Assembly (NCBI RefSeq): GCF_027532185.1
Contig: NZ_JAPZSV010000005.1
Location: 62,001-126,000, forward strand
DNA: 64,000 nt
Direction: 5' to 3'
DNA from: Hylemonella sp.
Lineage (GTDB): Bacteria; Pseudomonadota; Gammaproteobacteria; Burkholderiales; Burkholderiaceae_C
The translations under genes and the position numbers were made by a program. Shown here in pieces: positions 51,185-63,100 of this stretch (position 1 is the first letter of the stretch; each line of letters starts with the position of its first letter). The notes under the pieces were generated by a model. The model was not told the DNA's origin and searched no databases. It was given only the letters and a program-made list of their open reading frames with translations.

Positions 51185-53909
51185 GGTTGTCGGCCAAATA
51201 GCGCCCGAAGTCCTCGGCGCTCATGGGCTTGCCAAAGTGGTAGCCCTGCAGCAGGGTCACGCCCTGGCTGGTGAGCACCTGCGCGATGTCCTCCGCCTCC
51301 ACGCCCTCGGCCACGGTCTGCAGGCCGAAGGCGGAAGATATCTTGACCACCGCCTGGATCAGCTGGCTGCCCTGCTCGGTCTGCGCGCGGCGCACGAAGG
51401 ACACGTCGATCTTGATCTTGCTCGCCGGCATGTCGTGCAGCTGCGAGAGCGAGGAGTAGCCGGTGCCGAAGTCGTCGATGGCGATGCCGAAGCCGGCTTC
51501 CGACAGCTCGGCCAGGCGCCGCTCGGTGTGCTCGGCATCCTCCATGGCCACGCTCTCGGTGATCTCCAGGTCCACGACCGAGACGGGAATCGCGAGGCGG
51601 TCCAGGTCCTCCAGCAGGTCGGCCGTGAAGGTCGGCGTGAAGAGCTGGCGGCGCGAGACGTTGACCGAGATGCGCATATCCAGCCCGCGCTCACGCCAGC
51701 GGTGCAGGTTCTCGATGGCCTGCTTCCATACCTGCTGGCCCATCTCGCGGATCAGACCCAGGTTCTCGGCCATGGGCACGAAGGTGGCGGGCGAGACCCA
51801 GCCATAGGTCTCGTCCTGCCAGCGCGCCAGCGCCTCGCAGCTGACGACGCGGCGTGTCTTCGCGTCCACGATGGGCTGGAACCAGGTGCGGATACGGCCC
51901 TCGCGGATGGCGGTGGCCAGACGGTTCTGGATGTAGAGCGCCTTGCGGTCCTCCTCACGCTGGGCAATCTCGGCGAAGAAGCGCACGGTGTTGCGGCCCT
52001 GCTGCTTGGCCGCGAACATGGCGCGGTCGGCCTGGGACAGCAGGGTCTCGACATTCTTGGCGTCGGCCGGGTAGAGCGCCACGCCCATGCTGAAGGTGGC
52101 GTTGAATTCAGTCTCGCCGAGCCGGATGGGTGACTGGCAGACCGCGGCCAGCTTGGCAATGGCATCCTCGGCGTCGGCCTGGCTGCTCAGGTCGGGTAGC
52201 AGCACCACAAACTCGTCACCGCCCCAGCGCGCCAGCGTGTCGCCGGCGCGCAGGCAGTGGCGCATGGCCGTGGCCAGCGCCACCAGCAGCTCGTCGCCGG
52301 TCTTGTGGCCGAACTGGTCGTTGACATGCTTGAAGTGGTCCAGGTCCAGAAAGCCCAAGGCCACGGTCAGACCGTTGCGCTCGGCGCTGCGCAGCGCCAT
52401 CTTGCAGCGGTCTTCGAGCAGCACGCGGTTGGGCAGGCCCGTGAGCGCGTCGTGCAGGGCCATGTGGGTCACGTGCTTTTCGAGCTGGTAGCTCTGCGTA
52501 ATGTCGCGCAGCACGCCGCGCACGCTGCCGCCGCGGCGCGTGCCGCTGATGAAGCGGTACTCGATCCACAGCTCCTTGGCATCGAGGCGGCGCAGGCGCA
52601 GGCGCCCGCTCAGGCTGTTCTTCTCACCCTCGGCCAGCTGCAGAAACTGGTGCCGCAGGTTCTCCACGTCCTCCAGGTGGATGTGGTCGAAGATCAGCGC
52701 GTCGGACTGCAGCTCGAAGCCCGCCAGCCGGGCCCAGCCCGGGCTCGCGCGCAGGTAGCGTCCATCGGGCGCGAGCTCCACCACGCCCTCTTCCAGCATG
52801 TCCAGGGTCTGCAGGTGGGCAAAGTGTTCCTCGTTGTACTGCAGCACACTCTGCATCAGGGTACGGCTGGCCACGGCCACCTCGCCGATCTCGTCCGGCT
52901 CGGTCTGGGCCAGGGCCAGGGCCTGCTCCACGGCGGGGCTCAGCACGTGCTGGTGCGCGAACTGCGCGTTGGCGCTGCGCAGCCGGGCCACGCGCTGGGC
53001 CAGGCGGCTGGCCCAGCGTCCCAGCACCAGCCAGAGCACCGCCGCCAGCACCGCCATCAGCGTGAAGCTGCCCGCCAGCACCAGCAGGGGTGACAGCACC
53101 CGCACCACCCTCTGCTGCAGCACGAAGACCGGCCCCCCGTCTTCGAACAGCGGTACCACGCGCTGCTCGTAACGCTGCCCGCGCTCGTCGTCGATGGGGC
53201 CGTTGTACTCGACCTCGAGCCGGCGCTCGTAGTCCGGCACCCCACCCGAGCCCGCGAGCACGCGCCCTTCATGGACCAGGTAGAGGTGGGTGTCCTGGTT
53301 GCCGAGCTGGCGCAACACGCCGTTGTCCACGGGCTGCAGCAGCACCAGCCGGCCATTGCCCGGGCGACCCAGCCACAGCGGCACGGCGACAAGGCTGTAG
53401 AGGCTGCGCCGCTCCTCGCTGTAGAACCATCGCGGCACCGCAGCGTCCTCGACCAGCCGACGCTGCAAGGCCTCGCTCTCGGACCCGTAGCCGAACACGG
53501 GGCGTCCCTGCGGGTCGAGCACGACGCCGGAGGGAAACTGGTCCAGCTTGCCTTCGAGCGCGGCGAAATAGGCACGCAGACGCGGCCAGTTGCCTTGCGG
53601 GTCCTGCGGCACGAAAACCCGCATGAAGTCGATCTGCGCCTTGACCTCGTCCGCGTTGCGCAGCCAGTAATCCTGCAAGGCCTCGTAACGTCGCGTCAGG
53701 TATTGCGCCGCCTCGTCGGCACTGCGCCGCTGGGCCTGCTGCGCCAGGGTCTGGTAGCCCAGCAGGGCCAGCAGACTGCCGCTGCAGGTGACCAGCAGGA
53801 AGACCAGGGCGAAACGCACGACCAGCTGACGCTGCAGGCTGTAGCGGGTCAGGCCGTGCCAGGAGGAGCTGCGACCCGACGTGGGCTCGAATGAACTCGG
53901 CGGCGACAT
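51153..53909 (-). CDS. membrane sensor GGDEF-EAL protein (periplasmic domain, PAS-like, GGDEF, EAL)
   Basis: Two TMs bounding about 240 aa; RAGDTLARWGGDEF; EALARWQ, DLEITES, IDDFGTGYSSLSQL, VAEGVEAED. Confidence 0.92.
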   Translation of the reverse strand: MSPPSSFEPTSGRSSSWHGLTRYSLQRQLVVRFALVFLLVTCSGSLLALLGYQTLAQQAQRRSADEAAQYLTRRYEALQDYWLRNADEVKAQIDFMRVFVPQDPQGNWPRLRAYFAALEGKLDQFPSGVVLDPQGRPVFGYGSESEALQRRLVEDAAVPRWFYSEERRSLYSLVAVPLWLGRPGNGRLVLLQPVDNGVLRQLGNQDTHLYLVHEGRVLAGSGGVPDYERRLEVEYNGPIDDERGQRYEQRVVPLFEDGGPVFVLQQRVVRVLSPLLVLAGSFTLMAVLAAVLWLVLGRWASRLAQRVARLRSANAQFAHQHVLSPAVEQALALAQTEPDEIGEVAVASRTLMQSVLQYNEEHFAHLQTLDMLEEGVVELAPDGRYLRASPGWARLAGFELQSDALIFDHIHLEDVENLRHQFLQLAEGEKNSLSGRLRLRRLDAKELWIEYRFISGTRRGGSVRGVLRDITQSYQLEKHVTHMALHDALTGLPNRVLLEDRCKMALRSAERNGLTVALGFLDLDHFKHVNDQFGHKTGDELLVALATAMRHCLRAGDTLARWGGDEFVVLLPDLSSQADAEDAIAKLAAVCQSPIRLGETEFNATFSMGVALYPADAKNVETLLSQADRAMFAAKQQGRNTVRFFAEIAQREEDRKALYIQNRLATAIREGRIRTWFQPIVDAKTRRVVSCEALARWQDETYGWVSPATFVPMAENLGLIREMGQQVWKQAIENLHRWRERGLDMRISVNVSRRQLFTPTFTADLLEDLDRLAIPVSVVDLEITESVAMEDAEHTERRLAELSEAGFGIAIDDFGTGYSSLSQLHDMPASKIKIDVSFVRRAQTEQGSQLIQAVVKISSAFGLQTVAEGVEAEDIAQVLTSQGVTLLQGYHFGKPMSAEDFGRYLADNLSAAAVPRSA

Positions 53910-53924
53910 CGTCGGTGCGTGCCC

Positions 53925-54950
53925 TCAGGAAGCGCGACCGGCCCAGCGCGCGTCGATGACGCTGTCGAGCCGAAATCCCTGGGTCTTCATCGCCGGCTCG
54001 GTAACGTACAGGAAGCGCTGGACTGCCGCGAGCTGATCGTCGGCGAAACGGCCATCGGGGGTGTAGATGTTCTTGCGCCGACGCAACACCTCGAGCAGGG
54101 CCTGCCGCTCCTCGCCGGCACGCGGCGCCAGTGCGTCCACCATCTGCTCGGCGCTGTGCCCCGCGATCCAGGCCAGGCTGCGCTGGACGGTGCGCACCAC
54201 CCGCCCGACGAGCTGGGGCCGTTCGTTGAGCACATCCTCACGCGTGCCCAGCACCGCGTTGAGGAACAAGCCGCCCAGCAGACGGCGTGTGGCCTCCGGG
54301 TCGTGGTAGTCGGCCAGCACGAAAGCCACCTTCTCCCGGGCCAGCCGAGTGGCAAAGGGCTCGTCCGCCACCACGGCATCGACCGCGCGCGAGGCCAGGG
54401 CGGCGTGCTGGCTGTCGTAGGACTGGCCGGCGGATACATAGTTGACCTGGTCCGGGGCCACGCCCGCGAGGCCCAGCAGGTACTCGGCGAAGAGCTGGGA
54501 GGTGGAGCGTCCGCCGGGCACATGTCCCTTGACACCCACGACCCGCCCGCGCAGATCGGCAATCTGGCGCACCTGGCTGCGCAGGTCGCTGCGCACGAGC
54601 AGGGTGTAGGCAGGCACCCGCGTCATGCCGACGATGCATTGAACAGGCTTGCCACTGTGCTTTTGCAGCGCCAGCGCAGACAGTCCGGAGCAGGCGAAGT
54701 CGCAATTGCGCTCCAGCATGGAGCGGATGGCTTGCGGGCCACCGCCCACGTAGAGGATATCGAAGGACAGCCCCTCGGCGCGGTCGGCCCCGATGCGCGA
54801 GGCCAGGGGCAGCGGCAAGGTCAGCAGATTGCCGGGCCCGGGCACGGCCAGGGTGACGCGCTGCACGGCATCGGCCGCGGCAGGCAGCGAACAGGACCAG
54901 GCGGCGGCCCAGCCCCCGGCCTGCACGAGAAACCGCCTGCGTCCGTCCAT
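53925..54950 (-). CDS. orphan NitT/TauT/SsuA-like ABC substrate-binding protein
   Basis: Signal peptide; LSFDILYVGGGPQAIRSMLERNCDFACSGLSALALQ; DLRGRVVGVKGHVPGG; AVVADEPFATRL. Confidence 0.82.
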   Translation of the reverse strand: MDGRRRFLVQAGGWAAAWSCSLPAAADAVQRVTLAVPGPGNLLTLPLPLASRIGADRAEGLSFDILYVGGGPQAIRSMLERNCDFACSGLSALALQKHSGKPVQCIVGMTRVPAYTLLVRSDLRSQVRQIADLRGRVVGVKGHVPGGRSTSQLFAEYLLGLAGVAPDQVNYVSAGQSYDSQHAALASRAVDAVVADEPFATRLAREKVAFVLADYHDPEATRRLLGGLFLNAVLGTREDVLNERPQLVGRVVRTVQRSLAWIAGHSAEQMVDALAPRAGEERQALLEVLRRRKNIYTPDGRFADDQLAAVQRFLYVTEPAMKTQGFRLDSVIDARWAGRAS

Positions 54951-55055
54951 GTCCGCACCCCCGTCGATGACTTGGCGTCCAGATTAACCGAATTCCACGC
55001 TGTACGTGTCCTGATCGCGGTCGGCGCCGCAGGGATCGCGTGAAAACCTGCAGGC

Positions 55056-55544
<489 letters not shown>

Positions 55545-55564
55545 GGCCGGGCGTCGGAGCGCCG

Positions 55565-56218
55565 TTACTGCGTGCCGAAGATGCGGTCACCCGCATCGCC
55601 CAGGCCTGGGAGGATGTAGCCGTGGTCGTTGAGCTCGCGGTCGATGGCGGCGGTGTAGATGGGCACGTCCGGGTGCTCCTTGTACATGGTCATCACGCCT
55701 TCGGGGCAGGTCAGCAGGCACAGGAACTTGATGGACTTGGGATTGCACTGCTTCAGACGCGCCACGGCAGCGGCGGCCGAGTTGCCCGTGGCCAGCATGG
55801 GGTCGACCACGATCACATCGCGCTCCTCCATGGTCTTGGGCATCTTGAAGTAGTACTCCACGGCCTGCAGCGTCTTGGGGTCGCGGTACAGCCCGATGTG
55901 GCCCACGCGCGCACCGGGCACCACGGAGAGCATGCCGTCGAGGATGCCGTTGCCCGCACGCAGGATGCTGGCGAAGACCAGCTTCTTGCCGTCGATGACC
56001 TTGCTCGTCATCGTTTCCAGCGGCGTGTCGATCTGCACTTCCTGCATGGGCAGGTCGCGGCAGACCTCGTAGACCATGAGGCTGGCGAGTTCGTTGAGCA
56101 GGCGGCGGAAGCTGCTGGTGCTGGCCTCCTTCTTGCGCATCAGGGTCAGCTTGTGCTGCACCAGGGGATGGTCGATCAGGTGCACGTGGGCGCGGGCCGC
56201 CGGGTCGAGGGTGATCAT
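55565..56218 (-). CDS. upp: uracil phosphoribosyltransferase
   Basis: [52 protein letters not shown]. Confidence 0.95.
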   Translation of the reverse strand: MITLDPAARAHVHLIDHPLVQHKLTLMRKKEASTSSFRRLLNELASLMVYEVCRDLPMQEVQIDTPLETMTSKVIDGKKLVFASILRAGNGILDGMLSVVPGARVGHIGLYRDPKTLQAVEYYFKMPKTMEERDVIVVDPMLATGNSAAAAVARLKQCNPKSIKFLCLLTCPEGVMTMYKEHPDVPIYTAAIDRELNDHGYILPGLGDAGDRIFGTQ

Positions 56219-56350
56219 GTTCGGGAATCCTGCCAGAGGTTGAAAAACAACGCGAATCTTGCCGTATTTTGCGCCCGCCCCCGTCCGCGCTGGACGGCGT
56301 GTCCGCGCCCACTTAGCATCGCGGCACCCCCGTTTTCAAGGAGCCCCCGA

Positions 56351-57637
56351 ATGAGTCTGTTTCAATGGACCGAGAAGAACGCCAGCGTACTGCAGCAAGG
56401 CGGCGTGATCGCCCCCGATGAACGCCTGCCCTGGCCGCAGACCGCCGTCATGGGCGTGCAGCACGTGATCGCCATGTTCGGCGCCACCGTGCTGGCCCCC
56501 ATCCTCATGGGATTCGATCCCAACATCGCCATCCTGATGAGCGGCATCGGCACGCTGATCTTCTTCTTCATCACCGGCGGCAAGGTGCCCAGCTACCTGG
56601 GTTCGAGCTTTGCCTTCATCGGTGTGGTCATCGCGGCCACGGCCTATGCCGGCAAGGGCGCCAATGCCAACATCGGTGTGGCCCTGGGCGGCATCATCGC
56701 CTGCGGCGTGGTCTACACGATCATCGGCGTGATCGTGCAGGCCATCGGCACGGGCTGGATCGAGCGCTTCATGCCGCCGGTGGTCACCGGCGCCGTGGTG
56801 GCCGTGATCGGCCTGAACCTCGCGGGCATCCCGGTCAAGAACATGGCGGCCAGCAACTTCGATTCCTGGATGCAGCTCGTGACCTTCGTCAGCGTGGGCC
56901 TGGTGGCCGTGCTGACCCGGGGCATGGTGCAGCGCCTGCTGATTCTCGTGGGCCTGATCGTCGCCTCCATCCTCTACGCCATCCTCACCAACGGCTTCGG
57001 CCTGGGCAAGCCCATGGACCTGAGCGGCATCATGAACGCCGCCTGGTTTGGCCTGCCCAACTTCGCCGCGCCTGTGTTCGAGGCCAACGCCATGCTGCTG
57101 ATCGCCCCCGTGGCCATCATCCTGGTGGCCGAGAACCTGGGCCACATCAAGGCCGTCACGGCCATGACCGGCAAGAACCTGGACCAGTACATGGGCAAGG
57201 CCTTCATCGGTGACGGCGTGGCCACCATGGTCAGCGGCTCGGCCGGCGGCACGGGTGTGACCACCTACGCCGAGAACATTGGCGTCATGGCCGCGACCAA
57301 GATCTACTCCACCGCCATCTTCGTGGTGGCCGCGGTCATCGCCGTGCTGCTGGGCTTTTCCCCCAAGTTCGGCGCCGTGATCCAGGCCATCCCCCTGCCC
57401 GTCATGGGCGGTGTCTCCATCGTGGTCTTCGGCCTGATCGCCATTGCCGGCGCCAAGATCTGGGTCGACAATAAGGTGGACTTCAGCGAGAACAAGAACC
57501 TCATCGTCGCCGCCATCACCCTGGTGCTGGGCACGGGTGACTTCACGCTCAAGTTCGGCCAGTTCGCTCTCGGCGGCATCGGGACCGCCACCTTCGGCGC
57601 CATCCTGCTCTACGCCCTGCTCAACCGCAAGCGCTGA
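56351..57637 (+). CDS. uraA: uracil-xanthine permease (NCS2)
   Basis: QHVIAMFGATVLAPILMGFDPNIAIL; VAENLGHIKAVTAMTG; divergent from upp. Confidence 0.9.
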   Translation: MSLFQWTEKNASVLQQGGVIAPDERLPWPQTAVMGVQHVIAMFGATVLAPILMGFDPNIAILMSGIGTLIFFFITGGKVPSYLGSSFAFIGVVIAATAYAGKGANANIGVALGGIIACGVVYTIIGVIVQAIGTGWIERFMPPVVTGAVVAVIGLNLAGIPVKNMAASNFDSWMQLVTFVSVGLVAVLTRGMVQRLLILVGLIVASILYAILTNGFGLGKPMDLSGIMNAAWFGLPNFAAPVFEANAMLLIAPVAIILVAENLGHIKAVTAMTGKNLDQYMGKAFIGDGVATMVSGSAGGTGVTTYAENIGVMAATKIYSTAIFVVAAVIAVLLGFSPKFGAVIQAIPLPVMGGVSIVVFGLIAIAGAKIWVDNKVDFSENKNLIVAAITLVLGTGDFTLKFGQFALGGIGTATFGAILLYALLNRKR

Positions 57638-57660
57638 GCGACGCTCGCCCCCGGATCACA

Positions 57661-57684
57661 GCCCGCCCGACGGCGGGCTTTTTC
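57661..57684 (+). terminator. Rho-independent terminator of uraA
   Basis: GCCCGCC-CGAC-GGCGGGC-TTTTTC. Confidence 0.85.
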
Positions 57685-58039
57685 ATTCCCGCTCGCAGCG
57701 TCCTTGCGCCTGGGCCAGCCCCCGGAAATCGCTCTGCCATCCCAGCGCGGCCGTGTCGAATGCGATGCGCTCGTTGTCCAGCGCGGTGCGGATCACGGTG
57801 CCGTCGACCGCGAAGCTGTGCACCGGCACGCCGTCGATGCGCACGGCCTGCACCCGACGCAGGTCATGCGCGATCTCCACGCTGCGCACCCAGGTGCTGC
57901 GCGCTGGCATGTAGACCGCCTCGCAGCGGTAACGGGCCGTGGCCGCCAGCGCGGGCGCGGCGGTCAGCAGCAGCGCGAGCACCAGCCCCGGGCGCTCAGC
58001 CCCGCTGCATCCGCTCGCTCTTCCAGTAGACATCGTCAC
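57683..58039 (-). CDS. small secreted uncharacterised protein
   Basis: Hydrophobic signal region LVLALLLTAAPALA; overlaps upstream gene 3' end by 44 nt if this start is used. Confidence 0.6.
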   Translation of the reverse strand: MTMSTGRASGCSGAERPGLVLALLLTAAPALAATARYRCEAVYMPARSTWVRSVEIAHDLRRVQAVRIDGVPVHSFAVDGTVIRTALDNERIAFDTAALGWQSDFRGLAQAQGRCERE

Positions 58040-58553
58040 CGCCGTTCATGCGGTTGAGCACGCGCGCCAGCACGAACATCAGGTCCGAGAGGCGGTTGAG
58101 GTATTGGCGCGGCGCGTCCTTGATGGCCTCCTCGTTGCCCAGAGCCACGAGGGCGCGTTCAGCGCGGCGCGCCACCGTGCGGCAGACATGGGCCTGGGAC
58201 GCGGCGCGCGAACCCGCGGGCAGGATGAATTCCTGCAGGCGCGGCAGCTGCTCGTTGTGGGTGGCCAGCGCCTGGTCCAGCGCCAGCACGGCCTCGGGCT
58301 TGAGCAGCTCGTAGCCGGGGATGGACAGCTCGCCGCCCAGATTGAAGAGCTGGTGCTGGATCTCCACCAGCAGCGTACGCACGTCGGCGGGCAGTTCTTC
58401 GCAGAGCAGCAGGCCGATGTGGGAGTTGAGCTCGTCCACTTCGCCCATGGCGTGCACGCGCAGGCTGTTCTTGGAGACGCGCTGGTTGTCACCCAGGCCC
58501 GTCGTGCCCTGGTCCCCGGTACGGGTGGCGATCTGTGTCAGGCGATTTCCCAT
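57996..58553 (-). CDS. PduO-type cob(I)alamin adenosyltransferase
   Basis: MGNRLTQIATRTGDQGTTGLGDNQRVSKNSLRVHAMGEVDELNSHIG. Confidence 0.93.
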   Translation of the reverse strand: MGNRLTQIATRTGDQGTTGLGDNQRVSKNSLRVHAMGEVDELNSHIGLLLCEELPADVRTLLVEIQHQLFNLGGELSIPGYELLKPEAVLALDQALATHNEQLPRLQEFILPAGSRAASQAHVCRTVARRAERALVALGNEEAIKDAPRQYLNRLSDLMFVLARVLNRMNGGDDVYWKSERMQRG

Positions 58554-58668
58554 CTTGGCAACCTTGGAAGAGAATGAGGGCTCAGGCGCCCGGGCCACTC
58601 CCGGGCGCACAATCAGGCCATTATTCCCCACCCTGTCGTGCGCATGGTTGCACGACCCGGAGACGACC

Positions 58669-60096
58669 ATGAACGCACCCTCGTCCACCGCCCAGCTGCA
58701 GCCCGAGGCCCACCAGCGCGCCGTGCCCGCCGCCCTGATCGAAGCCCTGAAGGCCCGCTTCGGCGAACGCTGCTCCACGGCTCTGGCCGTGCGCGAGCAG
58801 CACGGCCGCGACGAATCGGCCTACACCACCGTGCCCCCGCCGGCCGCCGTGGTGTTTGCCGAGGGCACGGCCGAGGTGGCCGAGGCCGTGAGGCTGGCCA
58901 GCCAGCACGCCGTGCCCGTGATTCCCTATGGCGTGGGCTCCTCGCTCGAAGGCCATCTGCTGGCCATCGAGGGCGGCATCAGCGTGGACGTGAGCCGCAT
59001 GAACAAGATCCTGTCCGTCAATGCCGAAGACCTGACCGTCACCGTGCAGCCCGGCGTGACGCGCAAGCAGCTCAACGACGAGATCAAGAGCACGGGCCTC
59101 TTTTTCCCCATCGACCCGGGTGCCGACGCCAGCCTGGGCGGCATGTGCGCCACGCGTGCTTCCGGCACCAACGCCGTGCGCTACGGCACCATGCGCGAGA
59201 ACGTGCTGGCGCTCGAGGTGGTCACGGCCAGCGGCGAGGTGATCCGCACCGGCACCCGCGCCAAGAAAAGCAGCGCGGGCTACGACCTCACCCGCCTCTT
59301 CGTGGGGAGCGAGGGCACGCTGGGCGTGATGACCGAGATCACGCTCAAGCTCTACCCCCTGCCCGAGGCGATCTCGGCTGCGGTCTGCTCGTTTCCCTCG
59401 ATCGAGGCCGCAGTGCGCACCACCATCCAGATCATCCAGATGGGCGTCCCGATCGCGCGCGTGGAGCTGATCGACGCCAACACCGTGCGTGCCGTCAACG
59501 CCCATTCCAAGCTCAGCCTGCGCGAGGAAGCCATGCTGCTCATGGAGTTCCACGGCTCGCCCGCCGGCGTACAGGAGCAGGCCGAAACCGTGCAGGAGAT
59601 CGCCGCCGAGTTCGGCGGCCAGGCCTTCGAATGGGCCAGCACGCCCGAGGAGCGCACCCGCCTGTGGAACGCGCGCCACATGGCCTACTTCGCGGGCCTG
59701 CAGTCGCGCCCGGGCTGCCGAGCCATCACCACCGACGCCTGCGTGCCCATCTCGCAGCTCGCCACCGCCGTGGTCGAGAGCGTGGCGGAGGTCGAGGCCA
59801 GCGGCATCCCCTACTTCATGGTCGGCCACGTGGGCGACGGCAACTTCCACATGGGCTACCTGATCGACCCCGACAGCGCCAGCGAACGCGCCCAGGCCGA
59901 GCAACTCAACCACCAGCTGGTGCAGCGCGCGCTGCGACTGGGCGGCACCTGCACCGGCGAGCACGGCGTGGGCCTGCACAAGATGGGTTTTCTGGTCGAC
60001 GAGGCCGGCGTAGGCGCCGTGGAGATGATGCGCACCATCAAGCGCGCGCTCGATCCGCAGAACATCATGAACCCGGGCAAGATCTTTTCGCTATAA
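58669..60096 (+). CDS. FAD-linked oxidase (GlcD / D-lactate dehydrogenase family)
   Basis: PYGVGSSLEGHLLAIEGGISVDVSRMNKIL; GGMCATRASGTNAVRYGTMRENV; GHVGDGNFH; GGTCTGEHGVG. Confidence 0.92.
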   Translation: MNAPSSTAQLQPEAHQRAVPAALIEALKARFGERCSTALAVREQHGRDESAYTTVPPPAAVVFAEGTAEVAEAVRLASQHAVPVIPYGVGSSLEGHLLAIEGGISVDVSRMNKILSVNAEDLTVTVQPGVTRKQLNDEIKSTGLFFPIDPGADASLGGMCATRASGTNAVRYGTMRENVLALEVVTASGEVIRTGTRAKKSSAGYDLTRLFVGSEGTLGVMTEITLKLYPLPEAISAAVCSFPSIEAAVRTTIQIIQMGVPIARVELIDANTVRAVNAHSKLSLREEAMLLMEFHGSPAGVQEQAETVQEIAAEFGGQAFEWASTPEERTRLWNARHMAYFAGLQSRPGCRAITTDACVPISQLATAVVESVAEVEASGIPYFMVGHVGDGNFHMGYLIDPDSASERAQAEQLNHQLVQRALRLGGTCTGEHGVGLHKMGFLVDEAGVGAVEMMRTIKRALDPQNIMNPGKIFSL

Positions 60097-60106
60097 ACAG
60101 GCCTGC

Positions 60107-63100
60107 ATGAACCAAGCCCCGGCCTCTGCCCGTCTCGCCGCCCGCGGCCCGCGCCAGGCCGTGACCGTGGTACTGGTCTACGCCTGCTTTGCCGCGCTCT
60201 GGATCCTGCTGTCGGACCGGGTGGTGGACTGGCTGTTCAAGGAACCGGCACTGATCCTGCTGGTCAGCACCGTCAAGGGCTGGGTCTTCGTGGCGGTCAC
60301 CTCGGCGCTGCTGTTCTTCATGCTGCGCGGGCAGCCCGGGGGGGTGGAGCCCGTGGGCGATCCGCTGGCACCGCGGCGCCGGCCGCTGGCGGTCTTCGCG
60401 CTGCTGGCCGCGGCCATCACCGTGCTCGTGGCCCTGGCCGTGTGGAACAGCCTGCGTGAAGAGAAGGAGAAGGCCTATGCCCAGCTGCTGGCCATCTCCG
60501 AATCCAAGTCGCGCGAGATCTGGACCTGGCACCAGGAACGGCTGAGCGATGCCGCCTGGGCGCAGCGCTCCGTCTACCTGCGCCAGCAGTGGCTGCTCTG
60601 GCGTGAGCGTGGCGACACGGCCGCCGGTCTGCGCGTGCAGCAGTTCCTGGCCGCCTTCGTCAAGGACTCGCGCGCAGTCTTTCCGCACGTCGAGATCGTC
60701 GACGCCCAGGGTCGCCGCAGCTTTGACAGCAACGAACCCGACCGCCTGCTGAGCCGCCCTGACGACACCCCTTACACCGAGCCCACCCTGCATCTGGAGG
60801 TGCTGCGTGCGCTGACCCTGGTCGAACCGCGCCGCGCCGGCCCCTGGCGCGATGGCCAGGGCCGCCTACGGCTGGCTTTTGTCGCCCCGCTGGCCAGCGA
60901 CAGCGCACATCCGGCGGCGCTGGTGCTGCACGTGGACCCGCCCGACTACCTGCACCCGGCCTTGACCGACTGGCCGTTGCCGCAGAAAAGCGCCGAGGCC
61001 TTCCTCTTCCGCCAGGACAACGACCGCGTCCTCTTCCTCAGCGACCTGCGCCACGAACGCGAGGCCGCCGTGCGCAAGAGCCTGCCCATGGACGCGCCGC
61101 AGCTCGCCGCGCGCGCGCTGCGCAACGAGGTGCCGGCGGGCCAGCTGATCGAGGGCGTGGACTACCGCGGCGTTCCTTCGTACGCCGTGGTACAGCGCAT
61201 CGGCGACACCGAGTGGTGGCTCATCAGCAAACAGGACCGCGCCGAGCTGCTGGGCAACGCGCTGGTGCGCAGCACCTGGATGGTGCTGGCCGGCGCCCTG
61301 GCCCTGATGGCCCTGGGCGGCGCGCTCTACCTGCACGACGAACGCCAGCGCCGCCTGCGCTCGCTGCGCGACCTGGAAGAGCTGCGCCGCGTCGAGAAGA
61401 CGCTGAGCGAGAGCGAGGCCCAGTACCGCCTGCTGGCCGAGAACAGCAGCGACGTGGTCTGGCTCTACGACTTCGAGCGCGACCGTTTCGTCTACGCCAG
61501 CCCCTCGGTGGAGAAGCTCTTCGGCTACACGCCGGCCGAGGTCACGCAGCTTGGCTTCAACGACCTGATCCCGCCCGAGGCGCACGCGGCTGCGGCGGAA
61601 CGCCTGCGCCTGCGGCGCGAGGGCATGGACCGCGGCGACGAGAGCCAGCGCACCGTCACGCGCGAGAGCGTCAACGTGCACAAGGACGGGCGCCGCATCC
61701 CGGTCGAGGCGGTCAGCACCCTGCTGATCGACGAGACCACGGGCCGCGCCAACCGCCTGCTCGGCGTCACGCGCGACATCAGCCAGCGCAAGAAGGACCA
61801 GGCCCAGCTCACGCGGCTGTCGCAGGCCATCGAGCAGAGCCCGGCCAGCGTCATCATCACCGACCTCGACTCGCGCATCGAGTACGTCAACCATGCCTTC
61901 GAGCTCAGCAGCGGCTACACGCGCGCCGAGGTGCTGGGCCAGAACCCGCGCCTGTTGCGTTCTGAGCGCACGCCGCCCGAGGTCTATGCCTCGATGTGGT
62001 TCACGCTGAGCGCGGGCCAGCCCTGGCATGGCGAGATGATCAACCGCGCCAAGAACGGCCGCGAGTACGTGCAGAGCATGAACGTGGCGCCCGTGCGCGA
62101 CGAGCAGGGCCAGATCACCCACTACCTGGCCGTGCAGCTGGACGTGACGGCGCAGAAGGACGCCGAGGACAAGGCCCACCAGCTGGCCTGGTTCAACCCG
62201 CTCACCGGCCTGCCCAACCGGCACCGCCTGCTGGTCGATGTGCAGGACGCGCTGCAGGCCCACGGCCGCACGGGCGAGACCTGCGTGCTGCTGCTGCTCA
62301 ACCTCGACCGCTTCCAGACCGTGAACGACGCGCTGGGCCACGCCGCCGGCGACCAGCTGCTCAAGCTGGTCGGCGAGCGCCTGGCCAGCCTGCTGCACGC
62401 CGACGACCGGCTGGCCCACCTGAGTGCGGACGAGTTCGCCATCCTGCTGCACGCCGGCCAGACCGACCACGCTGGCGCCAGTGCCCAGGGCCTGCGCCTG
62501 GCCCAGGCCCTGCACGAGCGGCTTGACGCCCCCTTCCAGCTGGAGCGCAGCGACGCGCTCAAGGTAAGCTGCTGCATCGGCATCACCCTGCTGCCCCTCA
62601 GCGAGGACGACGCGCCCGGCGAGGTGCTGCGCCGCGCCGACACCGCCCTGCACCGCGCCAAGGACGGCGGCGCGCGCCAGACGGCCTTCTTCGACGCCTC
62701 GATGGAGCAGCTCATCAGCCGCCGCTTCATGATCGAGCGCGACCTGCGCCGTGGCCTCGCGGCCGAGGAGCTGCGCGTCTACCTGCAACCCCAGGTCAAC
62801 GCCCAGGGCCATGTCGTGGGCGCCGAAGCCCTGGTACGCTGGCAACACCCCGAGCACGGCCTCATGGCGCCCGGCACCTTCATCCCGATTGCCGAGGAAA
62901 GCGAGCTCATCACCGAAGTGGGCCGCTGGGTGCTCAAGGCGGTGTGCGGCCATCTGGGGCAGTTGCGCCAGCAGGGCTTGCGCCTGCCGATTGCCGTCAA
63001 CATCAGTCCGCGCCAGTTCCACCAGCCCGGCTTCGTGCACATGGTGCAGGACATCGTGCAGGCCCAGGGCGCCTCGGCCGATGACCTGGTGATCGAGATC

